From assembly GCA_023426345.1 (NCBI GenBank), contig JAFAAX010000167.1, positions 1 through 15,613 on the forward strand: a DNA stretch of 15,613 bases, in the 5' to 3' direction. Position numbers and translations under genes: made by a program. Within the stretch, counting starts at the first letter, position 1, and each line of letters opens with the position of its first letter. The stretch comes from Actinomycetes bacterium. GTDB lineage: Bacteria > Actinomycetota > Actinomycetes > Actinomycetales > Actinomycetaceae. This document shows positions 7,350 through 13,060 of the stretch, in pieces. Under the pieces are notes generated by a model. The model had not been told where the DNA came from. It was given only the letters and a program-made list of their open reading frames with translations, and did not search any database.

Positions 7350-8240
7350 GTGAGTCCTCTCCACCGCGCCGCCCCGGCGGGCACGCCCGCGCCCGCTCCG
7401 GCTGCGACCGCTCCGACGGCACCGCCCGTGCGCCGCATCCGCGAGGAGACCATCGTCACCGGCGAGGCCGTCGAGCTGGAGGTGCGTCCGGCCTCTCCCC
7501 TGCTGCGCGTCGGCGCGGCGCTGGTGGACGTCCTCGACACGGTGCTCGGGGTGCTCATCGTCTTGCTCGCGGCGTTCCGCACCGTGGACACCGTGAGCCA
7601 GTCGATGGCGCGGATCCTAGTGATCGGCACGCTGGTGGTGGCGCTGGTGGTCCTGCCCGTCGCGGTGGAGACCCTCACCCGCGGCCGAACGCTCGGCAAG
7701 TGGGCGTTCGGCCTGCAGGTCGTGCGGGCGGACGGCGGCGTCATCACGGCGCGCCACGCCCTGATGCGGGCGCTGGTGGGCCTCGTCGAGATCTGGGTGA
7801 CGCTGGGATCGGTCGCGCTGCTGACCACGCTCGTCACGCCGCGCTCGCAGCGCCTGGGGGATCTAGCGGCGGGCACGATGGTGGTGCGCGTCCCGGAGCC
7901 GGTCCGCCACGCTCCCCTGCTCATGCCGCCCGACCTGGCGCGATGGGCGGCGCGCGCCCAGATCCTCCCCTGCCCGCCGGCCTTGCAGTCCGAGGCCCTG
8001 GGGTTCCTGCGCGCCGACGCGCAGTTCCAGCCGGCGGTGCGTCGCCAGGAGGCGCAGTCTCTGGCGGCGCGCCTCTCCCGCTACGTGGCGCCCGCGCCGC
8101 CCGCGGGCACGCATCCCGAGCGTTTCGTCGCCGCGGTGCTGGTGGTCCTGCGCGACCGCGAGTACGCGCGGATGGCGGCCCGCGACGCGGCGGCGTCGCT
8201 CCGCCGCTCCCAGGTGGAGGGGAGCCGTTTCGGGATCTGA
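7350..8240 (+). CDS. RDD family membrane protein
   Basis: This 296-residue protein starts at a GTG, the only sensible start close to the -10 box at 7338-7343. After a Pro/Ala-rich N-terminus (1-26) it shows the RDD domain: SPLLRVGAALVDVLDTVLG (49-67, with the Arg and Asp of the first helix), a second membrane segment at about 89-105, TRGRTLGKWAFGLQVVRADG (110-129), a third segment at about 139-162 and QRLGDLAAGTMVVR (167-180). A cytosolic helical tail of about 110 residues follows. It is divergent from the SpoIIM gene and belongs to the same conserved set as moxR and DUF58. Some RDD proteins have been linked to ion transport elsewhere; nothing here fixes a substrate. Confidence 0.9.
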   Translation: MSPLHRAAPAGTPAPAPAATAPTAPPVRRIREETIVTGEAVELEVRPASPLLRVGAALVDVLDTVLGVLIVLLAAFRTVDTVSQSMARILVIGTLVVALVVLPVAVETLTRGRTLGKWAFGLQVVRADGGVITARHALMRALVGLVEIWVTLGSVALLTTLVTPRSQRLGDLAAGTMVVRVPEPVRHAPLLMPPDLARWAARAQILPCPPALQSEALGFLRADAQFQPAVRRQEAQSLAARLSRYVAPAPPAGTHPERFVAAVLVVLRDREYARMAARDAAASLRRSQVEGSRFGI

Positions 8241-8247
8241 GGACCGC

Positions 8248-8275
8248 GTCGCCCTCGTCCATCGACGAGGGCGGC
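8248..8275. terminator. Hairpin between convergent RDD and DUF3499 genes (contains motif copy 3)
   Basis: GCCCTCGTC (8251-8259) and GACGAGGGC (8264-8272) pair perfectly around CATC, and C8250-G8273 extends the stem. The two genes converge with a 43-bp gap, and the hairpin sits in the middle. It could end transcription from both sides, although it has no T-run. Its right half is the ATCGACGAGGGCGGC motif (8261-8275) seen elsewhere in the window. Confidence 0.6.
8261..8275 (+). repeat. Copy 3 of ATYGACGAGGGCG motif (intergenic hairpin)
   Basis: ATCGACGAGGGCGGC, preceded by TCC as in the copy at 13953. This copy alone is accompanied by an exact inverted arm. Confidence 0.6.
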
Positions 8276-8283
8276 CCGCGCCC

Positions 8284-8763
8284 TCAGGACACCGAGCCCT
8301 CGCCTTCCGGCGCGTCGGCGTCGCTGATGACGCGGAAGTGCGCGCGACGGCGCGAGTAGGGGGACTCGGGGTCCAGCGGCGAGTCCTCGACCACATCGGC
8401 GACGGCCGTGGCGAAGGGGCCGCGTTCGGGCCCGGGGCGGCCGCGAGACGAGGACGGAGCGGGGACGGCGTCCTCGGGGCGGCGGGGATCGTGGTGGGCG
8501 GCCTCGCGGACGGCGTCGACCAGGGCCATGAGGTCATCGGGCGAGGGCGGCGCCGGGTCGAAGCTGGTCTGGAGGCGCACGACCTGCCAGCCGCGCGGCG
8601 CGGTGAGATGCTCGGCGTGCGTCTGGCACAGGTCGTAGGCGTGCGGCTCGGCCGTGGTCGCCAGGGGCCCCAGGACGGCCGTCGAGTTCTGGTAGTCGTA
8701 GGTGAGGGTGGCTACCGCCGGTCTCCCGCACGCCGGTTTGGAGCAATGCCGTGCCGCAATCAC
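8284..8763 (-). CDS. DUF3499 family protein
   Basis: This 159-residue protein is of a family essentially limited to actinobacteria, with no known function. The N-terminus RHCSKPACGRPAVATLTYDYQ (5-25) carries a Cys pair (C7, C12). A second group, DLCQTHAEHL (44-53), supplies C46 and H49/H52, which suggests a small zinc-binding fold. AVLGPL and PRGWQVV around these are typical. The C-terminal 80 residues are polar, Pro/Arg-rich and probably disordered. The GTG at 8763 is chosen because a -10 box ends six bases upstream (8770-8775). In relatives this gene is divergent from the metallopeptidase-like gene found here at 10463; the abiE operon now separates them. Confidence 0.88.
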   Translation of the reverse strand: MIAARHCSKPACGRPAVATLTYDYQNSTAVLGPLATTAEPHAYDLCQTHAEHLTAPRGWQVVRLQTSFDPAPPSPDDLMALVDAVREAAHHDPRRPEDAVPAPSSSRGRPGPERGPFATAVADVVEDSPLDPESPYSRRRAHFRVISDADAPEGEGSVS

Positions 8764-8769
8764 CGTCTC

Positions 8770-8775
8770 ACCCTA
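8770..8775 (-). promoter_or_regulatory. -10 box predicting a leaderless DUF3499 transcript
   Basis: The minus strand reads TAGGGT, six bases (GAGACG), then GTG at 8763. This is the same arrangement as upstream of the RDD and metallopeptidase-like genes. Confidence 0.55.
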
Positions 8776-8949
8776 CGACGCCGCCGCCGTGGAACCCGGC
8801 AGGCGCGCGGCGCCGCATTCTCTGGCTTCCCAGCAGAGCACGGGCGCGGCTTGTGGGCGGCGCGCGGAATTGTCTCAGAACGTCTCGATGGGCGCCGACG
8901 GGAGTCGCCTCTCCCCCCACGAGCCGGCTTCGGGCGGTGAGGTGCGCGG

Positions 8950-9801
8950 CTAGGCCGGCCCGAGGATGAACACCGGGTCGAGGCAGGCAGCGACGAGGGC
9001 TGCCTGATCGTCCAGGCTCTCCTCACAGACGGCCTCGAGCTTCTCCTTGCGGCGCCACGCCGCCCACTTGGCCTGCCCGACCTCGCCGTAGCCGACCAGG
9101 TGCGGGGCGACCGGTTCCAGTGTGACTCTGCGGTAGTGCGCCACCGCTCGTGCGGACCGGAGCAGCTCGTCGGTGTCGATGCCGCGGCGGGTGAGCTGGA
9201 CGATGTCGACGTAGTCGCGCCAGCGGGTGCTGGCGATGCCGCGCTCGAGGATGGTGATGCCCTTCTCCGCGATCGTTGTCTCTGGGGCGTAGCCGAGCAA
9301 TTCGATCGGTTCGCCGATGACCCGGTCGATGCGGACGCCACGCGGTGCGGGCACAATTGGATCGCCGGTGGACACGTCCCACGCTGCGGCGCCCGTCCAA
9401 GGGCCGACGTGCGCCTTCACCCTCACGCGCAGGCCCGGGTAGTCGGCCTGTTCGCGGATCTCCTGCACCGTGATGGTGTCGATGTCGAACACGACGCCGT
9501 CGTCAGCTTCGACGGCCGCGATGTCGCGGACGACGTCAGCGACGTGCTCGGCGGTGACGTCGGCGCTGAGCGCGTTCGCGTCGGTGTCCCTGGTGGGGCG
9601 GCGCACGCCGTAGGCGGCGAGCAGGATGCCGCCCTTGAGCACGAAGTCCCCGGCGTGGACCGTGCGGGTGAGCCGGTCCAGGAACGACTCGAGCAGGTGC
9701 CGGATCAGATACTCCTGTGTCGGGGCCGGAACCCCGGTCTTGGCCGTGGTCGATCGCGCCGTCGCCTGGATCCGGCGGAACATCTTCTCGCCCGTGTTCA
9801 T
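8950..9801 (-). CDS. abiEii: AbiEii toxin-like nucleotidyltransferase (DUF1814)
   Basis: This 283-residue protein is the toxin partner of type IV AbiE systems; family members are nucleotidyltransferase-fold enzymes that arrest growth, and some have been shown to modify tRNA. All four family motifs are visible: FVLKGGILLAAYG (53-65), RPTRDTDANA (68-77, with the paired Asp D72/D74), TTIAEKGITILER (175-187, E179/K180) and TRWRDYVDIVQL (192-203). The length is usual for the family. The ATG at 9801 overlaps the abiEi stop by 4 bp (ATGA), so antitoxin and toxin are coupled. Upstream in-frame ATGs lie inside abiEi and were rejected. The gene is followed by a 186-bp gap to DUF3499 holding only that gene's promoter. 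It appears intact. Confidence 0.9.
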   Translation of the reverse strand: MNTGEKMFRRIQATARSTTAKTGVPAPTQEYLIRHLLESFLDRLTRTVHAGDFVLKGGILLAAYGVRRPTRDTDANALSADVTAEHVADVVRDIAAVEADDGVVFDIDTITVQEIREQADYPGLRVRVKAHVGPWTGAAAWDVSTGDPIVPAPRGVRIDRVIGEPIELLGYAPETTIAEKGITILERGIASTRWRDYVDIVQLTRRGIDTDELLRSARAVAHYRRVTLEPVAPHLVGYGEVGQAKWAAWRRKEKLEAVCEESLDDQAALVAACLDPVFILGPA

Positions 9802-10355
9802 GTCAGGACATCCAGCGCCTGCAGGACCGGGCCCTTGGCCCGCGGCAGCCGCACGGCGATCTCGATCAGCCGGGCTGGTGTGCCTCCATGGCGCAGCCAT
9901 TCCTTGAGCGCGTCGCGGGCGGTCTCGTACCCAATCTCACCGCGCAGCCGGAAGGCGTCGACGATCGACCGCTCCGGCGAGTACAGGCCGATCGTCAGAT
10001 CACTGCCGGGGATCGGGATCTCCTCGCGTCCGATCTCGAAGGTGGCCCTGTCGAAAGAATGCCAGATGATCGTGTCCCCGGAGACGGGGATGCGCGTGCC
10101 GCGGGGGACCGCGATGTCCAGCGCTGCCGGGATCGCGTCGGTCAGGTCATGCTCGGCGAGCGCCGAGGTCAGGCAGATCGTCGCGTCCGCCCGCCGGCTG
10201 GCGGCCTCCAACCGGTCCCAGTCCGCCGCCGGAGCGTCAACCGAGAGGTAGACCCCGCGAGCGATCCGCTCATAGCGGCCCCGCCGTGCGGCGCGGTAGA
10301 GGCCGCTGCGGGACAGGCCCTCGCGGCCCGCGGTGCTCGGTGTCAGCGTCGCCAT
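9798..10355 (-). CDS. abiEi: AbiEi-family antitoxin
   Basis: This 185-residue protein is encoded directly upstream of abiEii with a 4-bp overlap. The N-terminal winged-helix segment GLSRSGLYRAARRGRYERIARGVYL (13-37) is the typical AbiEi DNA-binding opening. CLTSALAEHDLTDAIPAALDIAVPRGTR (61-88) and LYSPERSIVDAFRLRGEIGYETARDAL (124-150) belong to the C-terminal antitoxin domain. In known AbiE systems AbiEi represses its own promoter and neutralises AbiEii without a stable protein complex. ATG 10355 is chosen over an in-frame start 42 bp upstream because GGAGG lies six bases before it (10362-10366). A candidate promoter with a small inverted repeat lies at 10388-10401. Confidence 0.9.
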   Translation of the reverse strand: MATLTPSTAGREGLSRSGLYRAARRGRYERIARGVYLSVDAPAADWDRLEAASRRADATICLTSALAEHDLTDAIPAALDIAVPRGTRIPVSGDTIIWHSFDRATFEIGREEIPIPGSDLTIGLYSPERSIVDAFRLRGEIGYETARDALKEWLRHGGTPARLIEIAVRLPRAKGPVLQALDVLT

Positions 10356-10387
10356 CTCCTGCCTCCCGACGTTCGGAACGAGTTGTC

Positions 10388-10401
10388 TACAGGTCACTGT
10401 A
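10388..10401 (-). promoter_or_regulatory. Candidate abiE promoter with inverted repeat
   Basis: The minus strand reads TACAG-TGAC-CTGTA, a perfect 5-bp inverted repeat with a 4-bp centre. Its first six bases, TACAGT, are a good -10 box (10396-10401), placing the start near 10389 and giving a leader of about 34 nt. The overlap of repeat and -10 box fits autoregulation by AbiEi, but TAGACA (10384-10389) is a competing -10 box. Confidence 0.45.
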
Positions 10402-10449
10402 TCTGACGACGATCCATTCCGCCGGCGCTGCCGATCCTCCGCTCTCCAC

Positions 10450-10455
10450 TACGCT
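10450..10455 (+). promoter_or_regulatory. -10 box predicting a leaderless metallopeptidase-like transcript
   Basis: TACGCT, then seven bases (GGGAAGC), then GTG at 10463. No Shine-Dalgarno sequence is present. Confidence 0.55.
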
Positions 10456-10462
10456 GGGAAGC

Positions 10463-10897
10463 GTGCGCCGCAAGAGTCCTCCCGTTCCCGTCCATCCCCG
10501 CCGGGACCGCCACGACCGCGGCCTGAGGGGCCCGCTACTCTACCCGGGACTGCCGGCATGGAGGTCTCGGCGCGAGCGCTTTGACGATCTCGTGGCCGAC
10601 CTGGTCGACGAGTTCACACAGCGGTGGCCCGCCGTGTCCACCATCGAGTTCGGCGTCGAGGACGTCCCGCCGTCGGACCCGGCGCCGTGGGAGAGTCACT
10701 CGGCCGTCATGGCGCGCGTCTTCCCGGCCGACCGGCGGCGCGGTCTGTCGGACCGCATCGTGGTGTACCGCCTGCCGATCTTGCAGCGCTGCTCCTCGGA
10801 GGCGGCGGCAGCCGATCTCACCCAGAGCCTGCTCATCGACCGGATCTCCCACCTGCTGGTGATCCCGCCCGACGAGCTGGGGCCGGGGTTCGACTGA
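10463..10897 (+). CDS. PF06262-type metallopeptidase family protein with degenerate active site
   Basis: This 144-residue protein has the conserved actinobacterial opening RRDRHDRGLRGPL (13-25), then FDDLVADLVDEFTQRWP (40-56), IEFGVEDVPP (61-70) and a helical C-terminus. In zincin-like members of this family the C-terminal helix carries HExxH. Here the corresponding stretch reads LLIDRISHLLVIPPDELG (123-140), with no His-Glu pair, so zinc binding and proteolysis are unlikely. Loss of the motif is, as I recall, common in actinobacterial homologues. The GTG at 10463 is supported by the -10 box seven bases upstream. It is normally the divergent neighbour of DUF3499. Function unknown. Confidence 0.8.
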   Translation: MRRKSPPVPVHPRRDRHDRGLRGPLLYPGLPAWRSRRERFDDLVADLVDEFTQRWPAVSTIEFGVEDVPPSDPAPWESHSAVMARVFPADRRRGLSDRIVVYRLPILQRCSSEAAAADLTQSLLIDRISHLLVIPPDELGPGFD

Positions 10898-10937
10898 CCA
10901 CCCGTGCGCCGAGGGCGCCGAGAGGACCGCGGGTGGT
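10897..10937. terminator. Branched hairpin after the metallopeptidase-like gene
   Basis: ACCACCCG (10897-10904) pairs with CGGGTGGT (10930-10937), and an inner stem GCGCC (10906-10910) / GGCGC (10914-10918) lies in the loop. It begins at the last base of the stop codon and lies between this gene and the convergent hipA end. It is plausible as a bidirectional terminator without a T-run. Confidence 0.45.
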
Positions 10938-11005
10938 GATCGACGCGAGCGACGCCTCACCGAGCGCCACGCAGAAGAGCGACACGAGCCAGAGTTGCGC
11001 CCAGT

Positions 11006-12277
11006 TCAGAACGTCAGCGTGCGCGCGAGCCACTTTTCGGCGTTGGCCAACAGCCGGGCGACGACCCGGCTGTCGTAGGCGGCAATGTCGTCAGACGATG
11101 CAGCGTCGCCCAGCGCGTCCAGTACGCCGCCTCGCTGGCGCTCGATCTCTTCTCGGAGCCACTCGGGGTCCACCAGGAGAGCCGGCGCGAACCGCACCCA
11201 GTCCTCGGCCGAGATCCGCTCCGCCTCGAACGTGCCGGCCACCGACATCGACAGTGCGCTTCCTGCGCCATCCCCGTATGCCAAGTACGAGTTGAGGTCG
11301 TACAACGGCGAGAGCCTCACCGTCGAAGTGCTCAGGAGCAGCGAGTAGTTGCGGGCGTGGGCGTCAGTGCCGCAGGTCAGCCAGTTGAACACCAGCGCCT
11401 GGGCGAGTTGGTGCAAGTCGTCGTCTGGCCGGTGGCTCACGCGGCGGACGAGGCTGGCGACCGTTGCGGCAGTGGGGCCACCCTGGCTCTCGTACTTGCG
11501 GGTGGGCGATAGGCCCAGTGCTTGGCAGACATCCTCCTGGTGGACGCGGACCCAGCGTCCATTCGGGCGCTGGACGCGGTCGAACCGGGCGACAACGATG
11601 GCGCGCTCGTCGGCGAACTCCTCGATCCAGCAATGAGCCACGCGCAGGCCGAGGTTCGCCGCCGCGCGAAGGGTCACAGCCTCGACGAGGTCCTGGTCCG
11701 GCCTTCCTGGGATGGCGGGCTTCACGATGTGGGTGGACGGCACGCTTCCCGACGGATCGCTCCAACCGTCCTTGATGCGGTGCAGCGCGATCTTCGCTTG
11801 GGCGCCCGCCAAGGAGAACTTGCCGTGCGCGTGCCCAGCCGGCATAGGCGGAAGATTCGCGAGCGTCCGGCGCATCATGTCAGCGATCCGCGGGCCATCG
11901 AGGCCTTCAAGGACGCCCGGAGCGTTCAGCACGGCTTCGATCCGCTCGGGACGCACGAACTGTGCGGCGCCCGCGACGTCTTCTCCCACGTGCCTCAGGA
12001 GTGAGAACACGGTGTTGTCAGTGATGGCGAACTGGCGGCGCCACTGGCGCAGCGTCTCAGGTCGATCCGGCAGGAGGCCTGTCAGCCACGGCTCCACAGC
12101 CGCCTGGCTATAGCGGCTGGACGACCCGGGCATTGACACCGACAAGGGAGTGAACGTCTCCCTCAGGCGAGCGTCGGAGTACAGCAGGCGTATCCGGCGT
12201 GGCCCCGTGCGCTGGACGTCGCCGATGATCTGACCATTCATCACAACGTGAAGGAGATGCTCGTTGGGAACGCTCAC
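11006..12277 (-). CDS. hipA: HipA-family Ser/Thr protein kinase toxin
   Basis: This 423-residue kinase is the toxin of a type II hipBA system; E. coli HipA (440 residues) phosphorylates glutamyl-tRNA synthetase and causes growth arrest and persistence. The N-subdomain (about 10-125) and kinase domain are both complete: KFSLAGAQAKIALH (153-166, with S155 at the place of the autophosphorylated serine), THIVKP (182-187, K186 for ATP), VARFDR (229-234), HQEDVCQALG (246-255), the catalytic loop LTCGTDAHARNYSLLL (300-315, D305/N310) and SPLYDLNSYL (323-332, D327). It therefore looks active. The GTG start at 12277 overlaps the hipB stop by 4 bp (GTGA). Composition looks less GC-rich than the flanking conserved genes, consistent with acquisition. 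The target in this host is unknown. Confidence 0.93.
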   Translation of the reverse strand: MSVPNEHLLHVVMNGQIIGDVQRTGPRRIRLLYSDARLRETFTPLSVSMPGSSSRYSQAAVEPWLTGLLPDRPETLRQWRRQFAITDNTVFSLLRHVGEDVAGAAQFVRPERIEAVLNAPGVLEGLDGPRIADMMRRTLANLPPMPAGHAHGKFSLAGAQAKIALHRIKDGWSDPSGSVPSTHIVKPAIPGRPDQDLVEAVTLRAAANLGLRVAHCWIEEFADERAIVVARFDRVQRPNGRWVRVHQEDVCQALGLSPTRKYESQGGPTAATVASLVRRVSHRPDDDLHQLAQALVFNWLTCGTDAHARNYSLLLSTSTVRLSPLYDLNSYLAYGDGAGSALSMSVAGTFEAERISAEDWVRFAPALLVDPEWLREEIERQRGGVLDALGDAASSDDIAAYDSRVVARLLANAEKWLARTLTF

Positions 12278-12567
12278 CGCTCGAACGTCCTCAGCAGCGC
12301 GTCGAGGTCGATGGGCTCCTCGTCCTCGGTGGCCGCGTCTGGTGGCGTCGGCGGCGCCAGTACAACTGTCGTTCCCAAGGACGTGGCCACGCGCATCACC
12401 ATGTTCAAGGGTGCAGACGGCTTGTCCCCGCCCTCGAAGGCGTTGAGCCACTGGCGGCCCACGTCGGCGAGGTCAGCCAAAGCGGACTGGGTGACGCCGT
12501 CAGCGATCCTGATCTCACGTAAGGCTGGGCCCAGGTCCTCGGGGCGTGCCACGTCGATTGTCGTCAT
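12274..12567 (-). CDS. hipB: HipB-like HTH antitoxin
   Basis: This is a 97-residue XRE-type helix-turn-helix protein. The domain spans about 13-70 (LGPALREIRIADGVTQSALADLADVGRQWLNAFEGG and the following helix). The acidic tail (80-97, TEDEEPIDLDALLRTFER) is the usual antitoxin extension. It should bind HipA and repress the operon. ATG 12567 is chosen because the -10 box at 12579-12584 lies only 11 bases upstream, predicting a leader of about 5 nt. The palindromic operator lies directly on the promoter. Confidence 0.9.
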   Translation of the reverse strand: MTTIDVARPEDLGPALREIRIADGVTQSALADLADVGRQWLNAFEGGDKPSAPLNMVMRVATSLGTTVVLAPPTPPDAATEDEEPIDLDALLRTFER

Positions 12568-12569
12568 GC

Positions 12570-12602
12570 GGCGACACTACTGTATGTCGCCATGAGGCGA
12601 CA
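12570..12602 (-). promoter_or_regulatory. hipBA promoter embedded in palindromic operator
   Basis: Three copies of one half-site occur: GGCGACA (12570-12576), TGTCGCC (12585-12591) and GGCGACA (12596-12602) on the + strand. The first pair is a perfect inverted repeat with an 8-bp centre, and the second pair has a 4-bp centre. The minus-strand -10 box TACAGT (12579-12584) occupies the 8-bp centre. E. coli HipB sites also have an 8-bp spacer (TATCC-N8-GGATA) but a different half-site. Confidence 0.75.
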
Positions 12603-13060
12603 ACTCGCTGTCCGCACCGGGACGGGTCGCGATCCAGCACCGACAAGGGGTTGCCACTCACGCGCGCGCCAAGTTTCGGCCCGGGGTGGCTGGTGGGAGG
12701 CGGCGGATGCCACCCGCGGAGACATGCAGCCCATCAGTGCCTGAGCCAGGGGTGACAGGCGGGCTGTCGCATCCCTCGGTGGCGGCCCCAGCGGCCAGGG
12801 CGAGAGTCGCTGCCCCGTCAGGCGGCTGGGGTCCGTCAGTGTCTCGTTCCGCCATCACGTGACGATTGCCCACCGCGTCAGCCTGACTCCCCTACCGAAG
12901 TCGCGGCGAAAGAGCACCGAAGTCGCGGGGCTGGGGCTGGCCGACCCACAGAAGAGCCACAAGTGCCGGAAGAGTGCTGCCACACGCGAACCTTTCACGT
13001 GAGTGTCGTCGATCCCTCCCGCAAGGACCCGTCCGCCCCGCGCGTCTGACCCACCGATCC
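12603..13060. other. 458-bp gap between hipB and DUF5719, no convincing gene
   Basis: I see no gene with a recognisable product on either strand. The gap holds a nested set of inverted repeats (12705-12774), two copies of the 8-bp palindrome TCACGTGA (12855-12862 and 12995-13002) and, between these, a 13-bp direct repeat (12894-12928). The left end is the region upstream of the hipBA promoter. The right end follows the DUF5719 stop and has only a weak GATCC/GGATC hairpin. Confidence 0.6.
12894..12928. repeat. 13-bp direct repeat ACCGAAGTCGCGG, 22-bp period
   Basis: ACCGAAGTCGCGG at 12894-12906 recurs exactly at 12916-12928, with a 9-bp spacer. The 22-bp period is about two helical turns, so both copies face the same side of the DNA. 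CCTACCGAA at its left edge also occurs in the palindromic repeats near 3098 and 3235, in the same orientation. Confidence 0.7.

Noticed and set aside
8950..9900. Longer abiEii start at 9900
   Set aside because: The extra residues are Arg/Ala-rich and overlap abiEi; the ATGA junction at 9801 is the typical coupled start.
10940..11005. Hydrophobic minus-strand reading (LNWAQLWLVSLFCVALGEAS) after hipA as a broken membrane gene
   Set aside because: Only about 25 residues in the gap, with no start signal and no neighbouring remnants, so not distinguishable from chance.
11006..12451. Longer hipA start at 12451
   Set aside because: It would place 58 residues inside hipB in another frame; the GTG at 12277 overlaps the hipB stop by 4 bp and begins at the usual HipA N-terminus.
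12658..12873. 71-codon minus-strand frame in the hipB-DUF5719 gap
   Set aside because: No ribosome-binding site, family resemblance or membrane/HTH pattern was seen; likely chance in GC-rich DNA.
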